Source: CAYWXV01 sp964462535
GTDB lineage: Bacteria; Bacteroidota; Ignavibacteria; OLB7
Reading direction: 5' to 3'
Length of the DNA stretch: 64,000 nt
Assembly: GCA_964462535.1 (NCBI GenBank)
Contig: CAYWXV010000015.1
Coordinates: forward strand, 15,351 to 79,350
A program made the position numbers and the translations under genes. Positions 9,811-19,550 of this stretch are shown piece by piece. Within the stretch, counting starts at the first letter, position 1. Every line of letters begins with the position of its first letter. The notes below the pieces were generated by a model, which made no database searches, was not told the DNA's origin, and saw nothing but the letters and a program-made list of their open reading frames with translations.

Positions 9811-10481
9811 CGCCGAGTAATCGCGATCGCGCAGTTGTTCTGGTCAGTGGTGGAATGGATAGCTGCGTGGTAGCAGGGCTGATGGGCCGTGACGGGTTCG
9901 AATTGAATTTTCTGCACACCAACTATGGACAGCGGACCGAACAAAAAGAACTGGAGTGCTTTCACGCGCTCGGAGATCATTATGGAGTGGAACGCAGGCT
10001 TGTTGTCGATATTCGCCACCTCGCCGTCATAGGCGGGTCCAGCCTGACAGACGCGCACATTAACGTCTCCCCCGCCGATCTGAACTCCACCGACGTACCC
10101 ACGAGCTACGTCCCATTTCGAAACGCAAACATTCTTGCCATAGCGACCAGCTGGGCGGAGGTGATTGGGGCCGGTGCAATCGCCATCGGGGCCGTGGAGG
10201 AAGACTCAAGTGGATATCCGGATTGTCGTGTTGTGTTTTACGATGCCTTTCAAAGGGTGGTCGATCTGGGGACCCATCCGGACACACGTATCACCATCAT
10301 GACGCCTGTGATTGGAATGTCGAAAGAGGAGATTGTGCGCACGGGTGCCGGCCTCGGTGCGCCGTTTCATCTCACGTGGTCGTGTTACCAGAAGAGCGAT
10401 CGTCCGTGTGGAGAATGCGATTCATGTGCCTTGCGGCAACGGGGTTTTGATCGCGCGGGCCTTAGAGACCCCCTCGTCTAA
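9807..10481 (+). CDS. queC: 7-cyano-7-deazaguanine synthase
   Basis: 224 residues. It is an ATP-dependent nitrile-forming enzyme making preQ0 from 7-carboxy-7-deazaguanine. The N-terminal 'VVLVSGGMDSCV' is the PP-loop (SGGxDS) of the adenine nucleotide alpha-hydrolase fold. The C-terminal cysteines in 'WSCYQ' and 'CGECDSC' form the zinc site. The ATG at 9807 overlaps the queD stop; upstream in-frame codons would lie inside queD. Its TAA (10479-10481) overlaps the stop of the convergent nuclease gene (10478-10480 on the other strand), so there is no room for an intergenic terminator. Confidence 0.95.
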   Translation: MTPSNRDRAVVLVSGGMDSCVVAGLMGRDGFELNFLHTNYGQRTEQKELECFHALGDHYGVERRLVVDIRHLAVIGGSSLTDAHINVSPADLNSTDVPTSYVPFRNANILAIATSWAEVIGAGAIAIGAVEEDSSGYPDCRVVFYDAFQRVVDLGTHPDTRITIMTPVIGMSKEEIVRTGAGLGAPFHLTWSCYQKSDRPCGECDSCALRQRGFDRAGLRDPLV

Positions 10482-13400
10482 TCCTTACCTCGAATTCTGC
10501 ATGCCGGTTCAAACTCGCATGAGCGGCACACCTTCCCTACCTCGCGCGACGTCAATGGGAATTGCCCTCTGGCAATGCCTTCGACGTACTCCTCGGCCCG
10601 CGTCAGGACGGCATCAATTATGTCGAGCAGATCTTCGGGCGTTTCTGGATCTGTTGCCATGCGGCTTGTTTGAACCAGCCCGTCAGGATTCTTCTTGTTT
10701 GATTTCAGTTCATTCGGAACAAAGACCGTTTTCATAGCCGTGGCTACTCGGCGGGCATCGAGTTCATAATAGAAACCACCTACTGGAAGCACATTCTCGA
10801 GTGGAATATCAAGGTTGTCGGCGAGGAGGCGGCGAATAACTTCGATGTACAGCATGAGCTGCAGGCTGGTACCATCATTGACATCGCCTCGTGTTGGGGC
10901 TCGGCCTGTTTTGTAGTCGGCAACAGCGAAATAGACCTTGTCGTCACGACGCGCAATTTCCACGCGATCCACCCGCCCCCGGAGGCTCAAGTGATGGACA
11001 CGTACAGGCTCACCGGTCGATAGACGCCCGTCAATTTCCCTTCCACTTGCATTCCGACCACCAAAATCAACTTCGAAGAATTCCGGAATCAGGCTCGTCT
11101 TGCCCTCCTCACTGCGTGCTACGTCGTCATCAATCCACCGCTTGAGGAGTCCCCCGAGCAATTCGCTTCCGAGCAGTCGTTCCTGATCGATCTGCCAATA
11201 AGGGTGCTCGAAGACGATTCCTTCGATTTCCCGCAAGGCCAGTTCTCGCGCCCGGGCCAATGCCCACGCCTTCCGTTGCTGAGTGAGTGGAAGCTCCTGC
11301 CGGTCACGGAGCTCGGTATATAGCTTGAATAGAACTGAGTGAAGAAGGATTCCCCGCTCGAGGGGAGTGATAGTAACGTCATAGTCCGCCGCGGGAACGA
11401 TATGGAGAATGCGCCGAGCGAAGTACTTGAAGGGACAGCGTGCGTACAGCTCAAGTTGTGACGGCGAATAATCCCGATGTCGCCTTCCCCGCAGAATCGC
11501 CTGCTCGTCGCCCGTCAGCGCACCCCCAATAATTCCCATAAACTCCCCGGCGAATCCCTTCTCGTTTCCGTGCCGTCCCATTTCAACGTGGACTGTATGC
11601 GCCAGATGTTGCGCCATCTCCTCGCGAAGCACGTCATCCATTCTGTGAATGTCACCGCCGCTCCACAGTGTTGCCCCGATTTCCTCCGCGAGTGATTCAT
11701 GCGTGACAATGTCCGCGAGCGGGTCAAGCAGGGCCGGGAGGGTACCCCCTCGTCGCGCCTCTTCTCGTATGACGCGCAATTCATCAACGTCAAATACACG
11801 TGCGGAGTCCTCCACTGTGGTGATCCGGAGGAGGGCATCAACAAAGGACGAACGGACCACTCGCGCCTCGGACTCGTATCTGTGATATGTCAGCAGGAGC
11901 CGTTCACGGAACGACGTGATCGCGCCGTAGAATTCCATCCGCTCGCGGCGGATCTGACGCTCAGCTGCGTGCTGGAGTGGTTTTCCGAGAAACGATTCAG
12001 GAACATAGATGCTGGGAAACTCACCGTCCACCAAACCACAGACAATGATGGCATCGAACTCGAGTCCCTGGATATCTCGCGTGGTTGTAACAAGGACACC
12101 CTGTCCGTGCCCTTCGCGCAGCTTCCACGGTGTTTGAAGAGCGGCGGTGCGGATCCAGTCGATGTAGAAATCGAGCGGATACCGTCCTTCGCCGTAGCGC
12201 CCAGGCTTTGAGGTGACGAGTTCTGACCGTGGGCCATATTCAACCTCGAAGAACTCCGTCATCTCGTCAACCATGTTCAGGCAGGCCGAAAGCGCGCGCG
12301 TGTCCCGTTCAAGCTCGTCGTGAATTCGGTTCCAATCGTGCTCAGCTCGTCCCTGGGGTACGAATTCGGCACGGACGGAGAGTATTCGATCTGCCACGCG
12401 GAGCCGACCGATCAGATGCCTAAACGCGATTCGGAACTCTGCCGGCGTCATGCGACGCGAGAATGGGTCGAGGGCCTCAGCAAGAAGGGCTATGCTCGTG
12501 GCCGCCCGGTCGAGCGTATCCAACTCGGATTGGATAGCCTGCTGTTCATCAGGATCGTCCATGCTCGTCATCCGAGCTCGAAGGAATGAGATGCGCTGGT
12601 CAATCCTACGCCCCCAGGCCATCCGCCCCCTCCGTATTCGAAGCCGCCCGGATGCCTCGACGAGCGCCGCGGCGTCAATCTCAGACCCGAAGTCGAGATA
12701 TGGTGAAGTCACCGCCCGGACGACATCATGGCGCTCGTAGCTCCCCGCCGGAACCGCGAGCGCGGCCAGGACGGCGGCCAGTAATCCGCTTCTATCCAGC
12801 ATCGAAGATGCCGCGGTTATCGATGGAATGCCGTGTGATGCCAGATGCTCGGCAAACAGCCTGCTGTAGGGCTCCAAGTCGTACGTCGCAACGCAGATGC
12901 GCTCCGGCGGGATGCCGTCAGCCAGGATCATGCGTTTCAGGAGAGCACAGATTCCCTGCACCTCCTCTTCCCTGTTATGAAACCCGTAGACGGACAACAG
13001 GTTGTCGAACGACGAGTTCTCAATTCTTTCGTCGGTCCGGAAGAGATTCTTGCGCATGTGATGGCTGAATGGGCGGCGCTCTTCCTCCGAAATGCGCTCG
13101 TCCAACGCATCGAGACGTTGTGCTCTATACCCAGATTTCCGTAGCCGGTGCACTACTTCGTCGAAGTTGCCGTACAGCGGACCGTTCGACTCCTCGTAGT
13201 CCAGGTAGATAAGGACCTGCAGGTCGGAAACGTTTGCGACGAGTCGTAGAATGTCTGTCTCCGGGAGTGTGAACTCACGGAATCCATGTACGACGATGGA
13301 TGTCACGTCTGGGTAAGCGCTGCGGAATGTTGCGTTATCGTCGCGCGTCAGTCGCGTCGCCAGTTCGGCAATCCTCCCGGGGTGATCGTCCCACGACCGA

Positions 13401-13933
13401 CCGAGCAGGCGCAGGTACTCGGAGTAGATCTCGTACATGTCGCTCAGCTTTTCCCTGCTGTAGCGCGGTCCTCCTTCGTTGTTCTCCAGCCACTCAAGGT
13501 CATCACGAAAGTCGCTCGGCATGATGCCGTCTGCGCGGACACCGGCGATCACTCGAGCGATTCGTTCGGCTACGGAAGGGGAGGGATCACGGTCGGGCGT
13601 TCCGAAAAACGAGAGGTCGACCTTCTGCATCGCACGGTAGATCAACGCGAGCTGAATGCCTGGAGTGAGCTCTCGCTTCGCGCGTGCTATCCGGGAATGG
13701 AATTCGCGGACGAAAAGACCGAATGTGGTAATCGGCATTCTCTCAATGGGACGCCCCATTGTGCGAACGTGTTCTGCAACGATCTCCCGTTCAACCTCCT
13801 GGGCGCGTCGACGCGTGGGGACAACGAACAGGTGCCGATGAAGATCGCCAGCGTGCGCAGAGGCCAGGACTACCTGTCGGAAATCAAGTGCGTCCAGGGC
13901 TGGTCGCGTGCCATTATGGAGAAGGAGTGGCAA
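10478..13933 (-). CDS. AddB-like PD-(D/E)XK nuclease/inactivated helicase family protein
   Basis: 1151 residues, the size of AddB/RecB-like proteins that process double-strand DNA breaks. The N-terminal region ('LFVVPTRRRAQEVER') resembles AddB but lacks a Walker A lysine motif, as expected for a degenerate helicase half. The C-terminal 300 residues are a RecB-type nuclease: 'SPSQLELYARCPFKYF', the 'VADYKTGRAP' motif (Asp and Lys of PD-(D/E)XK), and cysteines C1136, C1139 and C1145 in 'VCRSCEFEPAC'. Together with the Cys of ARCPF these predict a 4Fe-4S staple. The start at 13933 is TTG; there is no nearby in-frame ATG and the N-terminus looks conserved. It is last in a three-gene minus-strand operon, 7 bases after the secreted-protein stop. 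No AddA partner is visible here. Confidence 0.82.
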   Translation of the reverse strand: MPLLLHNGTRPALDALDFRQVVLASAHAGDLHRHLFVVPTRRRAQEVEREIVAEHVRTMGRPIERMPITTFGLFVREFHSRIARAKRELTPGIQLALIYRAMQKVDLSFFGTPDRDPSPSVAERIARVIAGVRADGIMPSDFRDDLEWLENNEGGPRYSREKLSDMYEIYSEYLRLLGRSWDDHPGRIAELATRLTRDDNATFRSAYPDVTSIVVHGFREFTLPETDILRLVANVSDLQVLIYLDYEESNGPLYGNFDEVVHRLRKSGYRAQRLDALDERISEEERRPFSHHMRKNLFRTDERIENSSFDNLLSVYGFHNREEEVQGICALLKRMILADGIPPERICVATYDLEPYSRLFAEHLASHGIPSITAASSMLDRSGLLAAVLAALAVPAGSYERHDVVRAVTSPYLDFGSEIDAAALVEASGRLRIRRGRMAWGRRIDQRISFLRARMTSMDDPDEQQAIQSELDTLDRAATSIALLAEALDPFSRRMTPAEFRIAFRHLIGRLRVADRILSVRAEFVPQGRAEHDWNRIHDELERDTRALSACLNMVDEMTEFFEVEYGPRSELVTSKPGRYGEGRYPLDFYIDWIRTAALQTPWKLREGHGQGVLVTTTRDIQGLEFDAIIVCGLVDGEFPSIYVPESFLGKPLQHAAERQIRRERMEFYGAITSFRERLLLTYHRYESEARVVRSSFVDALLRITTVEDSARVFDVDELRVIREEARRGGTLPALLDPLADIVTHESLAEEIGATLWSGGDIHRMDDVLREEMAQHLAHTVHVEMGRHGNEKGFAGEFMGIIGGALTGDEQAILRGRRHRDYSPSQLELYARCPFKYFARRILHIVPAADYDVTITPLERGILLHSVLFKLYTELRDRQELPLTQQRKAWALARARELALREIEGIVFEHPYWQIDQERLLGSELLGGLLKRWIDDDVARSEEGKTSLIPEFFEVDFGGRNASGREIDGRLSTGEPVRVHHLSLRGRVDRVEIARRDDKVYFAVADYKTGRAPTRGDVNDGTSLQLMLYIEVIRRLLADNLDIPLENVLPVGGFYYELDARRVATAMKTVFVPNELKSNKKNPDGLVQTSRMATDPETPEDLLDIIDAVLTRAEEYVEGIARGQFPLTSREVGKVCRSCEFEPACRIRGKD

Positions 13934-13940
13934 GAGTTAC

Positions 13941-16900
13941 TTATGGTGTGCGGGGTTCGCACTCGTCGATGTCGCTCAGGTCGTGGGAGGACCGATCAGC
14001 AAGGGGAGCGCGCGCGGGCAACGGTGCCCGGTCAACAATGAGCAATGATGACTCTGGTGATCGCGAAGGCACGAGGGAGGCAAAGCCGTGACCGCCCGGG
14101 GAACGTGGCTGGTCAGGTTCGTGGAGGTCGTTGAGCCTGCCGTTCGGGAGTTGATAGGTGATTTCAAAGAGGCTCCCCCCTCCCGGTCTTATCCACACGT
14201 TGAACGCCGAGTCGAGAGAGACCGTGGTGTCGACCGGTGCTCGCTCACCCGGCAGACCGGGGAGGTTCACCGGGTCGTGACCCACTTCGCGCACACGCGC
14301 AATTCTTGTCGGTTGACCGTCGACCGGCGGCAGGTGAAGGCGGACCGTAACAAGTCTCCACTCGGCGAGGGAATCCATCAATCGCCCGCGACGCGACGTC
14401 GGTGGCACGTCGTCGGGTCGTTCAAACGTGCGGCGATTGACCACCATGACCCAGGCTGTATCGGTCGATGGTGAGGCGCCCTTCCGCGACTCGAACAACC
14501 CCACTTCCACGTAGGTCTCGCTCGGAGAATCAACGCGTCCTTCGCGGTCCCGAGCCTGAACAGCCTGGACGATTTCGGTGCTTTCAAAAGGGCGGGTGCT
14601 CCCTGCCGCGTAATCTTGAGGAGTCGTGAAGTGGACGGAGTAGGCGTCGCGCCACCGGAGCCTTCTCAAGTGCGGCCAGATTCGGGGAATCCATGTTCGG
14701 TTCACCCATCGTATCTCCCGCAGCCGCGTTCCCCAGCCTGTGTAGAACTGTGATATGGAATCACCAAACTCCGGTGAAATGTACCAGGGCGAGCGGAGTC
14801 TATAGTCGACCACGTTTTGTGTGTCAGCCGTCGTTGCGCCGACCGGCCCGAAGTCTGCTATGAAGTCCCGGCCATAATACTCGTTGACGTTTGCACCCAG
14901 GTAGGAGTACTGTATGCCACGAATCCCGTACGCCAGGCCAATGTTAACGTTTGCACGGATTTCCGATGCCTCGGGAATGTGGCCTATCAGCGTGTCGCGG
15001 TACGTCCGTCCCCCCTTCTCGCGATTCCAGATGTGTAGAGTGGTGTGAACCCCCGTCCAGAGAATGATCCGACGTCCCGTTCTGCGAGAAACGTCCGCTG
15101 CCCGTCCGAGCGCGGTGAGCTGCCACCGACTGTACGGCCACCGCAGTCGGAAGGGGACGTAGGCACCCCACGCCAACCTCTGAATGGAATGCGTGTACAG
15201 TTCAACGTTCGATCGCGCGTCACGGTCGTCCAGGCCCAACTGTGGGATGTAGAACCGTCCGCCATTGTGCTCCACGATCGACGGAGGCTGCTGAATTGAG
15301 TCAGGCAGTCCGAACCATCCCGCCATATCCCCCATCCACCCACCGCGTGATTCACCCACTCTGGATGATGCGGCCGGGTCGCTCCATTCCCCCTTCATGT
15401 GCCAGAAATCCCACGGATATGTCTCAACCGTGATTTCATTTTGGCTCGTCATGATAGGGGCGTCGCTGTCCAGTATCGTCGCTTGCGCTCGGTACGCTCT
15501 CAGCCCTCGTGTCGACGAGTCGCCGTTCGCAAACCGGCGATACAACGTCGAATCGAGCCAGTTGAATCCCACGTTCCGGAGGGCCGTCCCCTCATCACCA
15601 GTGTAGAATCGGATAATCTTTCCCAGTCGATCCCGATAGCGTGTTGACGCGGCGAGGCGTTGATCCTGTACCGACCATGAATAGCCACGGAGGGCACGCT
15701 CCACCGAGTCTATGATTGCTGCACGGAAGAGCGCCTGATGCGTCCGATTCCCCAAGAGAAGCTGTGCCATCGTGTCTCTCAGTGCCACGGAACGAAGGGC
15801 CAGTTTCTCCTTGCCTGTCCAACGGACACGAACATCCATTCGATGAGCGCTGTTGGCGTCGTTGAACGGACCCCCCGGCCCGAACGGGAACATCCGCTTC
15901 ATGTCGATCCAGAACTCCGCCGCGCGGTATCGGTCGTAGGCGGTGTCGGCTCCCGCGAGAAGGGGTAGAAACTGTCGCTTGCTCAGATAGAGTGTGGTGT
16001 AGAGAAACGTCGTGTCGGCGGTCGCCCGCATGGTCGCGCCGTCAGCGTTCATGAATGTGGCCCCCTCGGGGACTTCATTCATGATGTCGATTTCAAGCAC
16101 GATGTCGTCTTGCGCGGAATCGTAGGGGCGCCCCCCCTCTGCCGGTGAGAAGAGGTGACCCGTGACGACGATGAAGATCGATGCCTTGTCTCGGCTAACG
16201 TCCAGATCGTTGCGACGATAGAATTCGTCGGTGACTTCGACGCTGTCGTCGTACGGGTACGCACTCCATCGCCGTTTGTGGAACGCGGAGTCGTAGCCAA
16301 AGGCAATCCGACTAGCGACCACTGCCATTGTATCTGTGTTCGAGACGTCAAAGACCCGTTCGCGCAGTGGACTACCCGAGGGGCTTCGCTGAGACGGATC
16401 ACGGTTGAGTCTCTCAACACCCTGTGATCTCCATGACTCAAGGAACCGGCATTGGAAGTAATAGGAGGCAGCCGTATCGAACGGATAGAAGATCACCTCG
16501 CGTGCCCATCCGAGCAGAGAGATTGGAGGCGTGTGCACAATAAGTCTGTGTCGCCACGCCCCACTGGTAGTCCCCCTGGCACCGTCCGCCAACGAATCGA
16601 TCTCGGCGCCATACTCGAGCGAGTGTCGATCCTCGATGATGGAGATCCCCAATGAATCTGCCCACGGCCAGATCCCACCGAGACCTCCCGTCGGGGGTCG
16701 AACATTTACATATGCGCCCAACATGAACTCGTCCGGATTCAGGCCAAACACCGGGCGAATCGTCACCGTGGTATCCGGGAGGGGCTGCACGTTCACATAC
16801 TGGCCTGTGTCGACCACCTGGGCGGCGGCCGACGACATAATCGTGAGCACGAGGAGGGAGAGGGTGCGGAGGGATCTGGAGAACTGTACCCGGTTCCCCA

Positions 16901-16958
16901 CATAGCCAGGCGGACCGGGTCGATCGCGAAACGAGTGTGACGATCGTTGCCGAATCAT
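13941..16958 (-). CDS. large secreted protein of unknown function
   Basis: 1005 residues. After about 24 basic residues, a hydrophobic segment (SLRTLSLLVLTIMSSAAAQ) forms a signal peptide with cleavage near AAAQ. The rest is rich in Trp, Tyr and Arg with repeated phrases on posture and length ('FYRRNDLDV', 'WDFWHMKGEW', 'YGIRGIQYSYLGANVNEYYG'), suggesting a folded extracellular beta-rich or glycoside-hydrolase-like protein, but I recognise no family. There is no T9SS sorting tail: the C-terminus is Pro/Arg/Asp-rich. It lies between a membrane protein gene (12-base gap) and the nuclease gene (7-base gap) in one operon. Whether the operon partners act together is unknown. Confidence 0.75.
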   Translation of the reverse strand: MIRQRSSHSFRDRPGPPGYVGNRVQFSRSLRTLSLLVLTIMSSAAAQVVDTGQYVNVQPLPDTTVTIRPVFGLNPDEFMLGAYVNVRPPTGGLGGIWPWADSLGISIIEDRHSLEYGAEIDSLADGARGTTSGAWRHRLIVHTPPISLLGWAREVIFYPFDTAASYYFQCRFLESWRSQGVERLNRDPSQRSPSGSPLRERVFDVSNTDTMAVVASRIAFGYDSAFHKRRWSAYPYDDSVEVTDEFYRRNDLDVSRDKASIFIVVTGHLFSPAEGGRPYDSAQDDIVLEIDIMNEVPEGATFMNADGATMRATADTTFLYTTLYLSKRQFLPLLAGADTAYDRYRAAEFWIDMKRMFPFGPGGPFNDANSAHRMDVRVRWTGKEKLALRSVALRDTMAQLLLGNRTHQALFRAAIIDSVERALRGYSWSVQDQRLAASTRYRDRLGKIIRFYTGDEGTALRNVGFNWLDSTLYRRFANGDSSTRGLRAYRAQATILDSDAPIMTSQNEITVETYPWDFWHMKGEWSDPAASSRVGESRGGWMGDMAGWFGLPDSIQQPPSIVEHNGGRFYIPQLGLDDRDARSNVELYTHSIQRLAWGAYVPFRLRWPYSRWQLTALGRAADVSRRTGRRIILWTGVHTTLHIWNREKGGRTYRDTLIGHIPEASEIRANVNIGLAYGIRGIQYSYLGANVNEYYGRDFIADFGPVGATTADTQNVVDYRLRSPWYISPEFGDSISQFYTGWGTRLREIRWVNRTWIPRIWPHLRRLRWRDAYSVHFTTPQDYAAGSTRPFESTEIVQAVQARDREGRVDSPSETYVEVGLFESRKGASPSTDTAWVMVVNRRTFERPDDVPPTSRRGRLMDSLAEWRLVTVRLHLPPVDGQPTRIARVREVGHDPVNLPGLPGERAPVDTTVSLDSAFNVWIRPGGGSLFEITYQLPNGRLNDLHEPDQPRSPGGHGFASLVPSRSPESSLLIVDRAPLPARAPLADRSSHDLSDIDECEPRTP

Positions 16959-16970
16959 GGGGTGACGTCC

Positions 16971-17405
16971 CTACTTCATCACCGTCACCGGTGCGGGTGA
17001 AGAGCGATCCATACCCCGTGTCCAGCCGTTCCCGGGCAGACGCATCACGCCGACGAAGACAAGCAGCGCAACCACGATCAGCGCAAGAAATGTCCGTTGA
17101 GCTCTGACCGGACCCGGGTGCTTCTTGAAGCGCGATGTCATGTGAGCGCCAAAGACCGCAACGATCATTGTCACTACGTGCTCGATGCGGTACTGTGCGT
17201 CATACGCTCCTGTTCCGATCAAGTAGACAAGTCCGGCCAGTACTTGAAGATCGAGGATACCTACCGCGGCGGACGTGAGACCGCTATCTGCCTTGGTAAA
17301 GTCTCCCCGCCGCATGACGGTGATGCCCAGCTTAATGATGGCAATGAGCAGAAGTCCGGCCACCAGCCAGCGAGTGTGCGAATGAATTGAGAAGATTACG
17401 TTCAT
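16971..17405 (-). CDS. small four-helix integral membrane protein
   Basis: 144 residues from the ATG at 17405. An earlier in-frame start adds 16 polar residues and is less likely. The N-terminal 'IHSHTRW' motif precedes four predicted membrane helices (about 13-30, 45-65, 70-90 and 107-125). His residues at the membrane edge (HSH, EHVV, AHM) could bind haem or a metal, but that is speculation. It is first gene of the operon with the 1005-residue secreted protein and the nuclease. A TATCTTGT box on the minus strand (17412-17419) just upstream resembles a -7 element. Confidence 0.7.
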   Translation of the reverse strand: MNVIFSIHSHTRWLVAGLLLIAIIKLGITVMRRGDFTKADSGLTSAAVGILDLQVLAGLVYLIGTGAYDAQYRIEHVVTMIVAVFGAHMTSRFKKHPGPVRAQRTFLALIVVALLVFVGVMRLPGNGWTRGMDRSSPAPVTVMK

Positions 17406-17566
17406 GGCGGCACAAGATAAGGGATGACTGGTGGTTGACGGTTGGATCGGCATGTTTGCGGACGAGCGATTCGACGCCCGGAGTCAACCTCTAAGAAAGA
17501 ACGGGTTTTTTGCGTATCGTCGACTCCTTCTCGACACCCACATCGAAACGGTATACTTTCCGGATT

Positions 17567-19138
17567 ATGGCGACAGAGCGAAAGGACAGGTTCCAGACCG
17601 ATTCTGGCATAGAGATTCCCTCCTATCTGACTCCGCCCGAGGGCTGTGGTCAACCAGAGGCTCCGGGCGAATACCCGTTTACACGCGGCGTCTACCCCAC
17701 GATGTATCGATCGCGTCTCTGGACGATGCGGATGTACGCTGGATTTGGAACGGCGGAGGAATCGAACGAACGATACCGGTACCTGTTGTCGCAAGGGGTG
17801 ACCGGGCTATCCGTCGCGTTTGACCTGCCGACGCAAATCGGATTCGATTCCGATCATCCAATGGCGGAAGGGGAGGTTGGAAAGGTCGGGGTTGCTATTG
17901 ACTCGCTCGCGGACATGGAGACGCTGTTCGCTGGTATTCGGCTCAACGATGTGTCAACGTCGATGACGATCAACGCCACGGCATCCACACTTCTTGCGTT
18001 GTACGTTGCTCTGGCGCGACGCCAGAACGCTGATCTTGCGACGTTGAGCGGCACTATTCAGAACGACATCCTGAAGGAGTATGCGGCGCGGGGAACGTAC
18101 ATCTACCCCCCCCGGCCATCGATGCGGCTGATAACGGACACCTTCTCTTGGTGCGCACGTGAACTCCCCAGTTGGAACACCATTTCCATTAGTGGCTACC
18201 ATATACGGGAGGCAGGATCCACGGCAGTACAGGAGGTCGCATTCACCCTTGCCAATGCCATTGCATACACAGCCGCGGCAATCGACGCGGGAATGAATGT
18301 GGACGTCTTCGCCTCTCGTCTCTCCTTCTTTTTTAACATCCACAACAACTTCTTCGAGGAAGTAGCAAAGCTGAGGGCGGCACGGCGGATGTGGGCTCGC
18401 ATCATGAAGAGCCGTTTCGGGGCGACGGATCCGAAGAGTATGATGCTCCGGTTCCACTCGCAAACCGCCGGATCGACGTTGACGGCGCGGCAGGTTGAGA
18501 CGAACATCGTACGAGTCGCAATGCAGTCAGCCGCGGCCATAATGGGGGGAACGCAGTCCCTCCACACGAACGGATTTGACGAGGCGCTTGGGCTCCCTAC
18601 AGAGAATGCTGCCCGCCTTGCGCTTCGAACGCAGCAGGTGATGGCGTACGAGACCGGTATCGCCGACTCCATAGATCCCTTGGCGGGTAGTTATCTGGTT
18701 GAGTATCTGACGGACGAAATTGAGCGCCTGGCAGGAGAGTACATTCAGAAGATTGATGAGATGGGTGGGGCGGTTGCAGCCGTGGAGCAGGGCTTCGTTC
18801 AGAACGAGATCGCCAACTCGGCTTGGGAGGCGCAGCAGCGAATTGAGTCCGGGGAGGATGTCGTCGTAGGAGTTAACAGGTTCCAGATTGAAGAGGCCCC
18901 CTTCGCTGATATTCTTCATGTGGACGACTCGCTCCGTCAAAAGCAGATAGCGAGGCTATCCGAGGTGCGTACCTCCAGGGACGGGCGGAGGGTCAAAGCT
19001 GCGCTCGATGCGTTGCAAACGGCGGCGAACGGCACGGAGAATCTGATGCCCCGCATTCTGGAAGCAGTAGAGTGCTACGCAACCGTAGGTGAGATAGCGG
19101 ACGTCTTTCGTCAAACTTGGGGCGAAGAGGGTGTATGA
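17567..19138 (+). CDS. acyl-CoA mutase large (catalytic) subunit, methylmalonyl-CoA mutase family
   Basis: 523 residues. It matches the TIM-barrel catalytic domain of B12-dependent acyl-CoA mutases ('YPFTRGVYPTMYRSRLWTMRMYAGFGTAEESN', shown here only as its opening, then 'GLSVAFDLPTQIGFDSDHP' and 'RFHSQTAGSTLTA'). It lacks the C-terminal cobalamin-binding domain, so it must pair with a separate small subunit, as in archaeal-type MCM or isobutyryl-CoA mutase-like enzymes. No small subunit gene lies in this window. The true substrate (methylmalonyl, isobutyryl, ethylmalonyl) cannot be told from this alone. The ATG at 17567 follows a TATACT box (17552-17557) by only 9 bases, so a leaderless mRNA is possible. 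A TTG at 17510 extends the frame but looks non-coding. Confidence 0.9.
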   Translation: MATERKDRFQTDSGIEIPSYLTPPEGCGQPEAPGEYPFTRGVYPTMYRSRLWTMRMYAGFGTAEESNERYRYLLSQGVTGLSVAFDLPTQIGFDSDHPMAEGEVGKVGVAIDSLADMETLFAGIRLNDVSTSMTINATASTLLALYVALARRQNADLATLSGTIQNDILKEYAARGTYIYPPRPSMRLITDTFSWCARELPSWNTISISGYHIREAGSTAVQEVAFTLANAIAYTAAAIDAGMNVDVFASRLSFFFNIHNNFFEEVAKLRAARRMWARIMKSRFGATDPKSMMLRFHSQTAGSTLTARQVETNIVRVAMQSAAAIMGGTQSLHTNGFDEALGLPTENAARLALRTQQVMAYETGIADSIDPLAGSYLVEYLTDEIERLAGEYIQKIDEMGGAVAAVEQGFVQNEIANSAWEAQQRIESGEDVVVGVNRFQIEEAPFADILHVDDSLRQKQIARLSEVRTSRDGRRVKAALDALQTAANGTENLMPRILEAVECYATVGEIADVFRQTWGEEGV

Positions 19139-19550
19139 GCTCTCCACCCCAATGTCGCCTAATTTTTGCTGAAAAGAGGTTTCTCCACCCACAATTGTCC
19201 ACCCCCAATATAGGCGTCTCCACCCCTTTGCGAATGGAGTAGTGATAAAGGGATGAATCGGAGGTCGGACTGTTTATATTTGCAGCGACTTTGAAGCATC
19301 TGTGCTTCTACCGGCCCGGTCCGGTGGGTGGAGTCAGAGCTGGGAAAGTCATCCTTCCCTCCCTTCAGCGATTCATAGAATCCCGAACAAGCGAGTCCGT
19401 TCAACCGGGGCTGCACTGCATCTCCGGAGGGGCGCCACCCGGGGTGGATTTGGGCACCCACCCGCCTTTCGACATTCCCTGTCGGGAAGACCCACGTCCG
19501 TTCCGGGCGAAGCCGTACACGATAGCAACCCCTAGCAGGAGTCCACGCGG
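19139..19550. promoter_or_regulatory. regulatory region with CCACCC repeats before the MalT-like gene
   Basis: No gene seen. Four copies of T(C/G)TCCACCC(C/A) start at 19141, 19182, 19196 and 19217. A TATATTTG box (19275-19282) fits the -7 element of Bacteroidota promoters, without an obvious TTG partner. A perfect palindrome CCACCCGGGGTGG occupies 19435-19447. AGGAG at 19537-19541 is the ribosome site for the gene at 19551. Read on the other strand the repeats are GGGGTGGAGA, loosely like MalT-box sequences (GGGGAKGAGG). Binding by the downstream regulator is inference. Confidence 0.55.
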
